In this document: one piece after another, positions 1-7,274 of the stretch | Position numbering within the stretch: the stretch's first letter is position 1 | Layout: each line of letters opens with the position of its first letter | From: an uncultured Burkholderiales bacterium | Lineage (GTDB): Bacteria > Pseudomonadota > Gammaproteobacteria > Burkholderiales > Burkholderiaceae_C | Direction: 5' to 3' | Assembly: GCA_937897495.1 (NCBI GenBank) | Contig: CALCBL010000047.1 | Span: 1-9,178, forward strand | DNA: 9,178 nt | Program-made: the position numbers and the translations under genes | The notes under the pieces: generated by a model | What the model saw: only the letters and a program-made list of their open reading frames with translations | What the model was told of the DNA's origin: nothing | Databases searched by the model: none

Positions 1-596
1 TCAATGCTAACCACTTTCAAACGCGCCAAAACCACCACCGCGATGGGCACTTCAAAGGCCAAGCCAAACGCCAAGAACATGCTCAGAACAAAACCCAAAT
101 AGGCTTCAATGTCTGGCGCTGCTGTGATGCTTTTGGGCGCAAAGCTTTGAATGAATTTGAACACCTGTCCAAAGACAAAGAAATAACAAAATGCCACGCC
201 AATAAAAAACAACAAGGTGCTAGAAATGACCAATGGCATGACCAGGCGTTTTTCATGGGTGTAAAGGCCAGGGGCAATGAAGGCCCAGACTTGGTAGAGA
301 ACCACGGGCAAGGCCAACAAAAATGCCGCCATGAACAAGATTTTGATGGGCACCATGAAAGGCGAGATGACCGAGGTGGCAATCAAGGTTGCACCTGCAG
401 GCAAATTGGCCACCAAGGGGGCGGCAAGCAGGTCGTAAAGCTCTGCAGGTCCAGGAAATAAGGCCAAAATGGCGGCTGCAATGCCGATACCCGCCATGGC
501 GCGTACCAACCTGTCGCGCAGCTCCATTAAATGCGTCACGAAGGGCTGTTCTGTGCCGGCCAGTTCGTCTTCGGGCTTAGGGGTTGGATCGGACAC
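1..596 (-). CDS. tatC: Sec-independent protein translocase subunit TatC (3' end cut off by window edge)
   Basis: TatC is the multi-spanning inner-membrane receptor that, with TatB, recognises twin-arginine signal peptides on folded proteins. The visible 198 residues cover roughly the first three quarters of the usual ~250-260. Family landmarks are clear: the N-terminal cytoplasmic THLMELRDRL (residues 21-30), the first cytoplasmic loop YQVWAFIAPGLYTHEKR (101-117) and FEVP (181-184). By comparison with E. coli TatC from memory, F106 and E115 match the signal-peptide-contacting F94 and E103, and E182 matches E170. Hydrophobic membrane segments lie near 32-48, 84-106, 120-143 and 168-190. The start is GTG at 594-596: an in-frame TAA lies two codons upstream, and the next ATG is residue 24, inside the conserved THLMELR segment. 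The gene follows tatB by 6 nt with only a weak AGG-like ribosome site. The remaining C-terminus lies beyond position 1. Identification is very secure. Confidence 0.97.
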   Translation of the reverse strand, partial: MSDPTPKPEDELAGTEQPFVTHLMELRDRLVRAMAGIGIAAAILALFPGPAELYDLLAAPLVANLPAGATLIATSVISPFMVPIKILFMAAFLLALPVVLYQVWAFIAPGLYTHEKRLVMPLVISSTLLFFIGVAFCYFFVFGQVFKFIQSFAPKSITAAPDIEAYLGFVLSMFLAFGLAFEVPIAVVVLARLKVVSI

Positions 597-602
597 TACA
601 AA

Positions 603-1070
603 TTAACCTAATCTGGTGGGCCGGTAGCGCGCCACTCTGGCAGCACCCGACAATGTTTTGGTTCGCACACCCGCACGCGATTTGTACCACTGAGGCACTG
701 CGGCCTGCTTTAAACGAAACTTTTTACCAGGGTGCTTGTACACAGGCGGTGGCGGTACCCACGGCGTGTGATTGGTTTCTGTGGTCAGCCCCGCTGTGGT
801 TTCATTCCACTGTTTTTCAAAGTCGATGGCCGTTGTCTGAACAGAGCCTTCTACGTCTCGAGCAGCACTCTCCATCGATTCCTTCATTTTTTTCAGCTCA
901 TCCAAATCCATGGTGCGATTGACCTCAGCCTTGACATCGGAGATGTAACGCTGAGCCTTGCCCAACATACTGCCCAAGGTGCGCGCCACGCGCGGCAACT
1001 TCTCAGGGCCGATGACGATCAGCGCCACCACCCCAATGAGGGCTATTTTGGAAATGCCGAGATCGATCAA
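603..1070 (-). CDS. tatB: Sec-independent protein translocase subunit TatB
   Basis: TatB partners TatC in the twin-arginine signal-peptide receptor complex of the inner membrane. The 155 residues show the family plan: an N-terminal membrane helix (about 6-20), the hinge G21-P22 followed by EKLP, an amphipathic helix (about 27-50), and a long charged cytoplasmic tail. The start is TTG at 1068-1070, one base after the tatA stop. It is the only ATG, GTG or TTG between an in-frame TAG inside tatA and residue 35, and it gives the expected MIDLG N-terminus. No Shine-Dalgarno sequence is visible, so translation probably depends on coupling to tatA. Two oddities: residue 8 is Lys where E. coli TatB has Glu, and residues 111-155, after a PPPP stretch (106-109), contain 13 Lys/Arg and no Asp/Glu. 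The product call is very secure. Confidence 0.96.
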   Translation of the reverse strand: MIDLGISKIALIGVVALIVIGPEKLPRVARTLGSMLGKAQRYISDVKAEVNRTMDLDELKKMKESMESAARDVEGSVQTTAIDFEKQWNETTAGLTTETNHTPWVPPPPVYKHPGKKFRLKQAAVPQWYKSRAGVRTKTLSGAARVARYRPTRLG

Positions 1071-1071
1071 A

Positions 1072-1311
1072 TCAGGACTTTGTCTTGGCTTCCACGTCGA
1101 TCGTGGTTTTTTCAGCCGTGGTCGAAGCGGCTACTTGAGCGGCCGGTTTTTCTTCGGTGGCCGCAGGGGCATTTGGATCTTTCATGCCGTCTTTGAATCC
1201 TTTGACGGCACCACCCAAATCAGAGCCCATGTTTCTGAGCTTTTTAGTGCCAAAAACCATGACCACGATCAGCAAAACAACTAGCCAGTGCCAAATAGAA
1301 AATGAACCCAT
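1072..1311 (-). CDS. tatA: Sec-independent protein translocase subunit TatA
   Basis: TatA is the small membrane protein that polymerises on the TatBC-substrate complex to let folded proteins cross the inner membrane. The 79 residues contain a short periplasmic start (MGSFSIWH), a membrane helix (about 6-20), the invariant F20-G21 hinge followed by TKKLRN, an amphipathic helix (about 22-43, including [15 protein letters not shown]) and a variable Ala/Glu/Lys-rich tail. The FGTKKL motif and MGSxSIW start separate it from TatB, which follows. Residue 8 is His where E. coli TatA has Gln. ATG at 1309-1311 is preceded by the strongest ribosome binding site of the block (AGGAGA). tatB begins one base after its TGA stop. 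Length and motifs are normal for a TatA. Confidence 0.97.
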   Translation of the reverse strand: MGSFSIWHWLVVLLIVVMVFGTKKLRNMGSDLGGAVKGFKDGMKDPNAPAATEEKPAAQVAASTTAEKTTIDVEAKTKS

Positions 1312-1316
1312 GAATG

Positions 1317-1322
1317 TCTCCT
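1317..1322 (-). promoter_or_regulatory. Strong Shine-Dalgarno site of tatA
   Basis: On the minus strand AGGAGA lies 5 nt before the tatA ATG, a near-ideal match and spacing. Most other genes here have weak or no recognisable site. It sits in the 36-nt gap after the HIT gene, so tatA can be initiated independently. Strong tatA initiation fits the known excess of TatA over TatB and TatC. Confidence 0.8.
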
Positions 1323-1347
1323 AACAATGATTGGTGATTCTAAGCGT

Positions 1348-1707
1348 TTAACCCCGAAGCCAAGGACGCGGGCCGCCCATGACATGGAAATGCAAATGGT
1401 GAATTTCTTGTCCGCCTTCAGATCCGGTATTGGTCACAATTCTGTAACCACCCTCTGGGTAAGGGCGGCACCCTTGCTCCAACGCAAGTTTGGGGGCCAA
1501 ACCCAATAAATGGCCCATTAAGGCCGAATGTTCTGAGGTTATTTGAGCCATTGAAGGAATATGCAGCTTGGGGACCATCAAGAAATGGATGGGTGCCCAA
1601 GGCGCAATGTCATGAAAAGCATACACATGCTCGTCTTCAAAGACTTTCTTGGAGGGGATTTTTCCCGCAATGATTTTGCAGAAGAGGCAGTTAGGGTCTT
1701 GCATCAT
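1348..1707 (-). CDS. Histidine triad (HIT/HINT-family) nucleotide-binding hydrolase
   Basis: This is a small soluble cytoplasmic protein of the HINT branch of the HIT superfamily, whose members bind purine nucleotides and hydrolyse nucleoside phosphoramidates and related adducts. The defining triad H-x-H-x-H is HLHFHVM at residues 104-110, with H106 the expected catalytic middle histidine, followed by GG. An N-terminal C7-x2-C10 pair and H49 in PKLHIPS resemble the zinc site of bacterial HINT proteins. The 119 residues are a full family length. The upstream hisE ends inside the start region: ATG at 1705-1707 overlaps the hisE TGA by 4 nt. The second ATG (1702-1704) is better spaced from AGGTGA (1708-1713) and gives the start MQDPNC, so it may be the true one. 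Its physiological substrate is unknown; the link to his and tat is positional only. Confidence 0.93.
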   Translation of the reverse strand: MMQDPNCLFCKIIAGKIPSKKVFEDEHVYAFHDIAPWAPIHFLMVPKLHIPSMAQITSEHSALMGHLLGLAPKLALEQGCRPYPEGGYRIVTNTGSEGGQEIHHLHFHVMGGPRPWLRG

Positions 1708-2072
1708 TCACCTGATTGTTCACGTTGTTCTGCTTTGCGCAGGGCTTTTTCCTCCAGGCCACTCAAGCCCTCACGCCGGCTGAGTTCGGCCACCACATCG
1801 GCGGGTGACAAGCCATAGTGTGCCAAGGCAATCATGCTGTGAAACCACAAGTCAGCCACCTCGCCCACCAGTTTGTGAGCATCGCCGCCGTGGTCCATGT
1901 CTTTGGCAGCCATCACAGTTTCTGTGGCTTCTTCGCCAATTTTTTTCAAAAAAGCGTCTGGCCCTTTGTGCAGCAGGCGGGCCACATAACTTTTTTCGGG
2001 GTCGCCGCCGTTGGCCGGTTTGCGACTTTCAATCACGGCCGCTAAGCGGGCCAAGGCATCGGTAGAACTCAT
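1704..2072 (-). CDS. hisE: Phosphoribosyl-ATP pyrophosphatase HisE
   Basis: HisE removes pyrophosphate from phosphoribosyl-ATP to give phosphoribosyl-AMP, the second step of histidine synthesis. The 122-residue protein is an all-alpha MazG-like NTP pyrophosphatase. The metal-binding motifs are EEATE (47-51) and EVAD (71-74), and KK (43-44) precedes the first. It is a stand-alone gene, not fused to hisI as in enterobacteria. The start ATG is at 2070-2072, 18 nt after the hisI stop, with no clear Shine-Dalgarno sequence and a small inverted repeat just upstream. The C-terminal 20 or so residues are rich in Glu, Lys, Arg and Gln and are probably a variable tail. The stop overlaps the HIT start (ATGA). 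Confidence 0.96.
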   Translation of the reverse strand: MSSTDALARLAAVIESRKPANGGDPEKSYVARLLHKGPDAFLKKIGEEATETVMAAKDMDHGGDAHKLVGEVADLWFHSMIALAHYGLSPADVVAELSRREGLSGLEEKALRKAEQREQSGE

Positions 2073-2082
2073 GATTTTGGCA

Positions 2083-2098
2083 ACAAGTGCTCACTTGT
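2083..2098. repeat. Short perfect inverted repeat over the hisI stop codon
   Basis: Positions 2083-2089 (acaagtg) and 2092-2098 (cacttgt) are exact reverse complements separated by 2 nt. In the mRNA this could form a 6-bp stem with a GAGC tetraloop that covers the hisI TGA and lies 10-26 nt before the hisE start. No U-tract follows, so it is not a rho-independent terminator. The repeat is certain; any function is unproven, and a 7-bp arm can arise by chance. Confidence 0.4.
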
Positions 2099-2480
2099 AA
2101 ATGGTTTCGGGGTCTTTCAAAACCGGCTCGGTGGCGACCCATTCGCCATTTTGATACGACTGAAAGAAACAACTGTGACGGCCGGTATGGCAGGCAATGC
2201 CGGGCTCATGTCCCAGTTGTGTGACCTTGAGGAGCACCACATCGTTGTCGCAGTCTAATCGCATGTCATGCACGGTTTGCACATGGCCAGACTCTTCGCC
2301 TTTGAACCACAGTTTGTTGCGTGATCGGCTGAAATACACCGCGCGCTTGAGTTCGGCGGTTTTTTCAAGCGCCTCGCGGTTCATCCAAGCGAACATCAGC
2401 ACATCGCCGGTGCTGGCCTCTTGTGCGATGACGGGCACCAAGCCCTGCGCGTCCCATTTAATTTGATCAAGCCAATTCAT
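2091..2480 (-). CDS. hisI: Phosphoribosyl-AMP cyclohydrolase HisI
   Basis: HisI opens the adenine ring of phosphoribosyl-AMP to give ProFAR, the third step of the pathway. The 129 residues match the short monofunctional form. Conserved blocks are [15 protein letters not shown] (52-66), the metal site DCDND (76-80) and CHTGRHSC (97-104). Together these supply the Asp residues for Mg and the Cys97/Cys104 (with Cys77 of a partner subunit) expected to hold zinc in the dimer. The ATG at 2478-2480 is fixed by an in-frame TAG three codons upstream. The 43-nt gap after hisF has no obvious Shine-Dalgarno site. The downstream neighbour is hisE, so the two steps that E. coli joins in one protein are adjacent but separate here. 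Confidence 0.97.
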   Translation of the reverse strand: MNWLDQIKWDAQGLVPVIAQEASTGDVLMFAWMNREALEKTAELKRAVYFSRSRNKLWFKGEESGHVQTVHDMRLDCDNDVVLLKVTQLGHEPGIACHTGRHSCFFQSYQNGEWVATEPVLKDPETIYK

Positions 2481-2523
2481 GCGCTGAATCTACCACTTGT
2501 CGAAGGCTTGAACAGGCGTTTGT

Positions 2524-3303
2524 TTACAAACGGACAGGAATTCCCCGCTCGCGCATGCGCTGCTTGGCCTCCTGAACCGTGTATTCGCCGTAGTGAAAAA
2601 TGCTGGCGGCCAGCACGGCATCGGCCCCGCCCTGCTGCACGCCATCGGCCAAATGGTCCAAATTTCCCACACCGCCCGAAGCAATGACGGGCACTTGCAC
2701 CGCATCGCTCACGGCTTTGGTCAGGGCCAAATCAAAGCCCGACTTGGTGCCATCGCGGTCCATGCTGGTGAGCAAAATTTCGCCAGCGCCAAACTCGGCC
2801 ATCTTGGCCGCCCACTGAACTGCGTCTAAGCCCGTGTTTTGCCGACCGCCATGGCTGTATACGTCCCAGCCTTCACCGCGCAACTGGATGGCCTCGCCCT
2901 GACGGCGTTTGGCATCAATGGCCACCACGATGCACTGGGCGCCATACTTTTGCGACGCATCGCGAATGACTTGGGGGTTGGCAATGGCCGCCGAATTGAA
3001 ACTGGTTTTGTCGGCGCCCGCGTTGAGCAAGCGGCGCACATCTTCAACGCTTCTGACACCACCGCCCACTGTGAGGGGAATGAAAACCTGTGAGGCCACT
3101 GCCTCAATGATGTGAAGAATCAGATCGCGGCCATCGCTGGTGGCAGTGATGTCCAAAAAAGTGAGTTCATCGGCGCCTTGTTCGTTGTATCTGGCCGCAA
3201 TTTCGACGGGGTCGCCTGCGTCGCGAAGTTCTACAAAATTAACGCCTTTGACCACACGGCCGCCCGTGACGTCAAGGCAAGGAATGATGCGTTTGGCTAG
3301 CAT
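2524..3303 (-). CDS. hisF: Imidazole glycerol phosphate synthase, cyclase subunit HisF
   Basis: HisF is the (beta/alpha)8-barrel cyclase that uses ammonia passed from HisH to turn PRFAR into imidazole glycerol phosphate and AICAR. The 259 residues are of normal length. D11 (in [13 protein letters not shown]) and D130 (in VVAIDAKRR) are the expected catalytic pair, with K19 nearby. The phosphate-binding turns are VGGGVRS (79-85) and ASGGVGN in the second half. The ATG at 3301-3303 gives [11 protein letters not shown], the standard HisF N-terminus. A possible start 36 nt further upstream would add a non-family leader overlapping the neighbouring gene and is not preferred. The gene is separated from hisA by a mutarotase-like gene, 5 nt after that gene's stop, with no clear ribosome site, suggesting coupling. 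Confidence 0.97.
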   Translation of the reverse strand: MLAKRIIPCLDVTGGRVVKGVNFVELRDAGDPVEIAARYNEQGADELTFLDITATSDGRDLILHIIEAVASQVFIPLTVGGGVRSVEDVRRLLNAGADKTSFNSAAIANPQVIRDASQKYGAQCIVVAIDAKRRQGEAIQLRGEGWDVYSHGGRQNTGLDAVQWAAKMAEFGAGEILLTSMDRDGTKSGFDLALTKAVSDAVQVPVIASGGVGNLDHLADGVQQGGADAVLAASIFHYGEYTVQEAKQRMRERGIPVRL

Positions 3304-3308
3304 GGTAT

Positions 3309-4145
3309 TTAAACGGTGAATTGTTGCCAAGCTTCCCATTGCTGGGAGGGCGGGACTTCGATGGATGACGTAACGCGCGCTGCTTCAACGCACAACATGC
3401 CTTGATAGCCCAGTGCGGGCATGTCTGTCAGTTGGCTGCATTTTTCAGCACCCGGATTCCAAACCACGCTTTGACCCCATGAGTCGCTTTGTGCAATGTG
3501 CAGTTGTTCATGGCCATCGTGCAAAACCCAAGTGGGCTGTTTTTCAGGGGCCACGTCGTAGACCCGATCAAATTCGGTTTTGAATGTGAGTTGGCCTAGG
3601 CATGCTTGGTGCGTGTCGCTCACAGCATCCCACTCTGATTGATGGGCTTGGCCATGCAAGCTGACTTGGTCAATGTGACTCACGTCAAAGTAAGTGTGCA
3701 AGGCGCCTGTAAAGCTAAGCGTTTGATGCCCTGTATTTTCAACAGTGAGTTGAACTTTCAAACTTCGAGCAGCCAGCGAGACCTTAAGTTGTGCTTTAAA
3801 TTTGAAGGGCCATACGGCTTGGGTTTGCGCATTGTCTGACAACTCAAAAACTTTTTCCGGCCCCTGGCTTTGCTCGTTTAGCAAACGCCAAGCCATGTTG
3901 CGCGCAAAACCATGTTTGGGCAAAGTGCCGCGTTGGTTGAATTGAGGAAAGCAAACCGGAATGCCGCCGCGAATGGCCGTGGTGCCATCACAAACGGAAG
4001 TGGGGCTTAAATACAATCGCTCGCGATGGCTCGCCTGCCATGACAACACCTGTGCACCTTGCTGGGACACAAACACGCTGTCTCCTTGCGGCAATGACCA
4101 ACGCCATCCCGCATGACCCTGCAGGCTGTCAGTCGTTAAGTTCAT
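3309..4145 (-). CDS. D-hexose-6-phosphate mutarotase-like protein (aldose 1-epimerase superfamily, YeaD type)
   Basis: This belongs to the galactose-mutarotase fold, most like the glucose-6-phosphate 1-epimerase (YeaD/YMR099c) group, which interconverts alpha and beta anomers of hexose 6-phosphates. In order the 278 residues show AQVLSW (31-36), [13 protein letters not shown] (57-69), KHGFAR (77-82), the ALHTYF block with likely catalytic H150, EFDRVY (191-196), VVWNPG (228-233), and [14 protein letters not shown] (241-254), whose E254 is the expected catalytic base. All key positions look intact. The ATG at 4143-4145 lies inside the 3' end of hisA (17-nt overlap) and lacks a clear Shine-Dalgarno site; a start further upstream would run deep into hisA and encode non-family sequence. 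Its place between hisA and hisF is unexpected for a sugar-phosphate enzyme. Family assignment is firm; the exact sugar substrate is not shown by sequence. Confidence 0.88.
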   Translation of the reverse strand: MNLTTDSLQGHAGWRWSLPQGDSVFVSQQGAQVLSWQASHRERLYLSPTSVCDGTTAIRGGIPVCFPQFNQRGTLPKHGFARNMAWRLLNEQSQGPEKVFELSDNAQTQAVWPFKFKAQLKVSLAARSLKVQLTVENTGHQTLSFTGALHTYFDVSHIDQVSLHGQAHQSEWDAVSDTHQACLGQLTFKTEFDRVYDVAPEKQPTWVLHDGHEQLHIAQSDSWGQSVVWNPGAEKCSQLTDMPALGYQGMLCVEAARVTSSIEVPPSQQWEAWQQFTV

Positions 4146-4869
4146 CGGCCCGCGCCTGGGCTGCTTGGAAGTCGAGGTCGCCAGAGTAAATGGCGCGGCC
4201 GCAAATAACACCTTCAACGCCTTCATCTTCCACAGCACAAAGCTGCTCGATGTCGGCCATGTTGGACAAACCGCCAGACGCAATGACCGGAATGGTGAGG
4301 GCTTGGGCCAACTTGACTGTGGCATCAATGTTGATGCCACTCAGCATGCCATCGCGGCCAATGTCGGTGTAAATGATGGACTCGACGCCCCAGTCTTCAA
4401 ATTTTTTGGCCAGGTCGACCACTTCGTGGCCGGTGAGCTTGCTCCAACCGTCGGTGGCCACTTTGCCGTCTTTGGCATCGAGGCCCACAATGATGTGGCC
4501 GCCAAAGGCACTGCAGGCATCGCGCAAGAAGCCGGGATTTTTGACCGCAGCTGTGCCGATGATGACGTAACGCAAACCGCCGTCGATGTATTTCTCGATG
4601 GTGTCTAGATCTCGAATACCACCACCCAGTTGAACAGGAATTTCGCCCCCCACAGCTTTCAGGATGGATTTGATGGCCGCGAAGTTTTGCGGCTTGCCCG
4701 CAAAGGCCCCATTGAGGTCGACCAAGTGCAAACGCCTTGCGCCTTTGTCGAGCCAGCTTTGGGCCATGGCCGCAGGGTCCTCACCAAAAGTGGTGGCTTG
4801 GTCCATGTCGCCTTGTTTGAGGCGAACGCAATGGCCGTCTTTGAGATCAATTGCAGGTATCAGAATCAT
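4129..4869 (-). CDS. hisA: ProFAR isomerase HisA (phosphoribosylformimino-AICAR isomerase)
   Basis: HisA converts ProFAR to PRFAR by an Amadori rearrangement, supplying the substrate of HisHF. The 246-residue (beta/alpha)8 barrel starts [13 protein letters not shown]8 and D131 (in [10 protein letters not shown]) are the expected acid-base pair. Phosphate-binding segments are QLGGGIRD (80-87) and ASGGLS in the second half, and [12 protein letters not shown] is a typical HisA block, which distinguishes it from the paralogous HisF. The ATG is at 4867-4869. The 55-nt gap to hisH is the longest in the block and is AT-rich, yet has no good ribosome site before this ATG. The 3' end overlaps the mutarotase start by 17 nt. 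Confidence 0.97.
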   Translation of the reverse strand: MILIPAIDLKDGHCVRLKQGDMDQATTFGEDPAAMAQSWLDKGARRLHLVDLNGAFAGKPQNFAAIKSILKAVGGEIPVQLGGGIRDLDTIEKYIDGGLRYVIIGTAAVKNPGFLRDACSAFGGHIIVGLDAKDGKVATDGWSKLTGHEVVDLAKKFEDWGVESIIYTDIGRDGMLSGINIDATVKLAQALTIPVIASGGLSNMADIEQLCAVEDEGVEGVICGRAIYSGDLDFQAAQARADELND

Positions 4870-4924
4870 GGCTAAGGGGTAGCGCTAGAGTGAAGAAAAA
4901 TGAAATTAGAAAAGTCGTCAAAAA

Positions 4925-5587
4925 TCAGGGCTGCCAGTGCAAAAAGTTCCGATACAGGGCCAAACCTTGGTCAGCACTTTTTTCTGGGTGGAACTGCGTG
5001 GCAAACAAATTATCGCGCGCAATGGCACAGGCAAACAAGCCGCCGTAATCAGTTTCTGCAGCAACATGGCTTGCATTATCGGGTTTTGCGTAAAAACTGT
5101 GTACAAAATAGAAATAGCTGCCATTGGGAATCTTGCCCCAAATCGGATGCTGGGCAGCCTCATGTGAGCAAAAATTGACCTGATTCCAGCCCATTTGAGG
5201 CACTTTGAAGCGGCTGCCATCGGCTTGCATTTTGCCGGCCAGATCAAACTTGACCACCTTGCCAGGAAGAAGGCCAAGCCCTGGCACATCGCCCTCATCA
5301 CTGTGGTCCAGCAACATCTGCATGCCGACACACACACCAAACAAAGGCTTTTTGGCTGCAGCATCTAGCACCGCCTCAAGCAAACCCGAGTCGCGCAATT
5401 CGCGCATGCAATCTGGCATAGCCCCTTGACCGGGCAATACAACACGGGTGGCGTCTCGCACATCTTGAGGGTTGGAAGTGATTTTCACTTCTACGCCAGT
5501 GTCTTGAGCGGCATGAATGACTGCTTGGGCCACTGAACGCAAATTGCCCATGCCGTAATCCACCACCGCCACTGAATTGGGGGACAT
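4925..5587 (-). CDS. hisH: Imidazole glycerol phosphate synthase, glutaminase subunit HisH
   Basis: HisH is the class I glutamine amidotransferase subunit that releases ammonia from glutamine and channels it to HisF. The 220 residues carry the catalytic triad: C86 in GVCVGMQ, and H200 and E202 in QFHPEKS. Other family marks are [11 protein letters not shown] (9-19), [11 protein letters not shown] (51-61, the oxyanion-strand region) and PQMGWNQV (130-137). Length is normal to slightly long. ATG at 5585-5587 gives [12 protein letters not shown], two bases after the hisB stop, so translation is likely coupled to hisB; there is no strong Shine-Dalgarno site. Its partner HisF is two genes downstream. 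Confidence 0.97.
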   Translation of the reverse strand: MSPNSVAVVDYGMGNLRSVAQAVIHAAQDTGVEVKITSNPQDVRDATRVVLPGQGAMPDCMRELRDSGLLEAVLDAAAKKPLFGVCVGMQMLLDHSDEGDVPGLGLLPGKVVKFDLAGKMQADGSRFKVPQMGWNQVNFCSHEAAQHPIWGKIPNGSYFYFVHSFYAKPDNASHVAAETDYGGLFACAIARDNLFATQFHPEKSADQGLALYRNFLHWQP

Positions 5588-5589
5588 GC

Positions 5590-6186
5590 TCAGAGCGAGC
5601 CCTTGGTTGAAGGAATGACGCCAACAGAACGAGGATCAATTTCAAGCGCTGCACGCAGCGCGCGCGCAAAAGCTTTGAACACGGTTTCGGCTTGGTGGTG
5701 CGCATTGTCGCCACGCAAGTTGTCAATGTGCAGGGTGACCAAGGCATGGTTCACGAAGCCTTGAAAAAATTCGTGCATGAGCTGGGTGTCGAAGCCGCCG
5801 ACCATGCCGCTGGTGAATGGCACGTGATTGACCAAGCCAGGACGCCCCGAAAGATCAATGACCACGCGAGACAAGGCTTCGTCTAAAGGCACATACGCAT
5901 GTCCGTAACGGCGCAGTCCTTTTTTATCGCCCATGGCTTTGGCAACGGCTTGACCCAAAGTGATGCCGACATCTTCAACGGTGTGATGCCCATCGATGTG
6001 CAGGTCACCCTTGGCTTGGATGTCCAAGTCAATCAGGCCATGGCGTGCAATTTGATCGAGCATGTGGTCAAAAAAACCAATGCCCGTAGACAAGTTGGCT
6101 TGGCCGGTGCCGTCCAAATTGACTTTGACTCTGATTTGAGTTTCTGCAGTGTTGCGCGTGACTTCAGCAACGCGGGGTGTGCTCAT
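5590..6186 (-). CDS. hisB: Imidazoleglycerol-phosphate dehydratase HisB (monofunctional)
   Basis: HisB removes water from imidazole glycerol phosphate to give imidazole acetol phosphate. The 198 residues hold only the dehydratase domain, so the phosphatase half fused in E. coli is absent and histidinol-phosphate phosphatase must be encoded elsewhere. The two metal-binding repeats are clear: DGHHTVED (65-72) and DNAHHQAE (160-167), plus [13 protein letters not shown] (38-50) and MHEFF (138-141 region). ATG at 6184-6186 overlaps the hisC TGA by 4 nt, and a good AAGGA site lies 6 nt upstream. The gene ends GSL then TGA, two bases before hisH. Confidence 0.97.
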   Translation of the reverse strand: MSTPRVAEVTRNTAETQIRVKVNLDGTGQANLSTGIGFFDHMLDQIARHGLIDLDIQAKGDLHIDGHHTVEDVGITLGQAVAKAMGDKKGLRRYGHAYVPLDEALSRVVIDLSGRPGLVNHVPFTSGMVGGFDTQLMHEFFQGFVNHALVTLHIDNLRGDNAHHQAETVFKAFARALRAALEIDPRSVGVIPSTKGSL

Positions 6187-7274
6187 AAAGATTCCTTGAG
6201 TGCTGCCAACATGTGGGCGTTTTCTGCAGGGGTTCCGACAGTGAGGCGCAAACAGTTGGTGAGCAATGGATGCATTTTAGAAACGTTCTTGACCAAAATG
6301 CCTTTCAACTTCATACCTTCGAAGCACTTTGTGGCGTCTGGCATACGAACCAAGAGCATATTGGCCTGACTGGGGAAGACTTGCACCCCTGGCAACAAGG
6401 CCAATGAATGGCTGAGTTTTTCACGTTCTTCTCGAATTTGAGCCGCCTGCTGGGCAAAAACCTCAGCGTGTTCCAAAGCAAACAGCGCGCATTCGCAATT
6501 TAAAACACTGATGTTGTAGGGCGGGCGAACTTTGTCGATTTCTGCAATCAAGGCCTTGGGGCCGACCATGTAGCCAAGGCGCACGCCTGCCAAACCAAAT
6601 TTAGACAAGGTTCGCATGAGCAGCACATGACCATGGCGGGCAATTTGGTCCATGTAGGTTTGACTTGCAAAAGGTTGATAGGCTTCATCCATCACGATCA
6701 AGCCGCCTTGCTGACCTTGGGCCAGCACAATGCGCTCAATGGCGTCGGCGTTCCAAAGTGTGCCCGTTGGGTTGTTGGGGTAGGCCAAGTACACCACTGC
6801 TGGTTTGTGCGTTGCAATGGCACTCAACATGGCCGCCTCGTCTAACTCGAAGTTGGCAGTCAGTGGCACGCCGTGAAATGTCACACCTTGCAATTGCGCA
6901 CTCATGGCGTACATCACAAAGCCAGGCAGTGGCGCCAAAATGCTGGCTCCGGGCACATCACAGGCCACTGATAGGAGCGTGATCAGTTCATCCGACCCGT
7001 TGCCCAACATGATGTCAAAGCCTTCTGGCATTTGCACATATTTGGCCAGTTCTGAGCGCAACACATTGATGCGGTGACCGGGATAACGATTGAGGGCCAA
7101 AGCACCCAGACGTTCGCCCAATTGCTTTTGCAATTCAGGGGACAAGCTGAAGGGATTCTCCATGGCATCGAGCTTGACCATCCCTGTTGAATCTTGGACG
7201 GCATAAGCGTGCATGGACTGCACGTCTTGGCGAATGTGTTTCAGCCAAGGGGCGGGGGTTTGGTTTGGACTCAT
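6183..7274 (-). CDS. hisC: Histidinol-phosphate aminotransferase HisC
   Basis: HisC transfers an amino group from glutamate to imidazole acetol phosphate, giving histidinol phosphate. It is a fold-type I PLP enzyme of the aspartate aminotransferase superfamily. In 363 residues the expected marks are GNGSDE (91-96, cofactor phosphate region), YPNNPTG (165-171, with the conserved Asn), MDEAY (195-199, Asp binding the pyridine nitrogen), and K225 in [14 protein letters not shown] as the Schiff-base lysine, followed by the substrate/PLP arginine R232. LDAMENPF near residue 35 is the N-terminal substrate loop common to HisC. ATG at 7272-7274 overlaps the hisD stop by 4 nt. Many genomes have a second HisC-like gene; its operon position makes this the biosynthetic one. 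Confidence 0.97.
   Translation of the reverse strand: MSPNQTPAPWLKHIRQDVQSMHAYAVQDSTGMVKLDAMENPFSLSPELQKQLGERLGALALNRYPGHRINVLRSELAKYVQMPEGFDIMLGNGSDELITLLSVACDVPGASILAPLPGFVMYAMSAQLQGVTFHGVPLTANFELDEAAMLSAIATHKPAVVYLAYPNNPTGTLWNADAIERIVLAQGQQGGLIVMDEAYQPFASQTYMDQIARHGHVLLMRTLSKFGLAGVRLGYMVGPKALIAEIDKVRPPYNISVLNCECALFALEHAEVFAQQAAQIREEREKLSHSLALLPGVQVFPSQANMLLVRMPDATKCFEGMKLKGILVKNVSKMHPLLTNCLRLTVGTPAENAHMLAALKESL
6193..6197 (-). promoter_or_regulatory. Shine-Dalgarno site of hisB
   Basis: AAGGA on the minus strand lies 6 nt before the hisB ATG, inside the last codons of hisC. It is one of the few good ribosome sites in this block and supports the chosen hisB start in addition to the ATGA stop-start overlap. 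Confidence 0.65.

Noticed and set aside
1108..1113. A run of six A (minus strand) near the end of tatA, considered as a frameshift site producing a TatA-TatB fusion.
   Set aside because: The phase does not match the canonical A-AAA-AAC slippery heptamer for the zero frame, the tatB frame meets no needed link, and tatB has a family-like start of its own.
732..1196. A plus-strand open frame opposite tatB and the end of tatA.
   Set aside because: Tat genes on the minus strand explain this DNA fully; the antisense translation looks random.
1312..1347. A terminator or promoter between the HIT gene and tatA.
   Set aside because: The 36-nt gap holds a strong ribosome site but no stem followed by a U-tract and no recognisable -35/-10 pair.
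3304..3339. A 12-residue N-terminal extension of hisF.
   Set aside because: HisF proteins begin at [11 protein letters not shown]; the extension overlaps the upstream gene and has no family support.
4146..4340. Upstream extension of the mutarotase reading frame by 65 codons into hisA.
   Set aside because: The extra residues do not resemble the family and would overlap hisA by over 200 nt; ATG at 4143-4145 gives a normal-length protein.
4870..4924. Possible internal promoter in the AT-rich hisH-hisA gap, with TTGACG (4916-4921, minus strand) as a -35 box.
   Set aside because: At 16-18 nt spacing the -10 candidates match TATAAT at only about 3 of 6 positions. The longest gap of the operon is still only 55 nt.
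5899..6369. A plus-strand open frame of 156 codons across the hisB-hisC junction.
   Set aside because: It is antisense to two well-identified genes and its translation has no recognisable motif; treated as a shadow.
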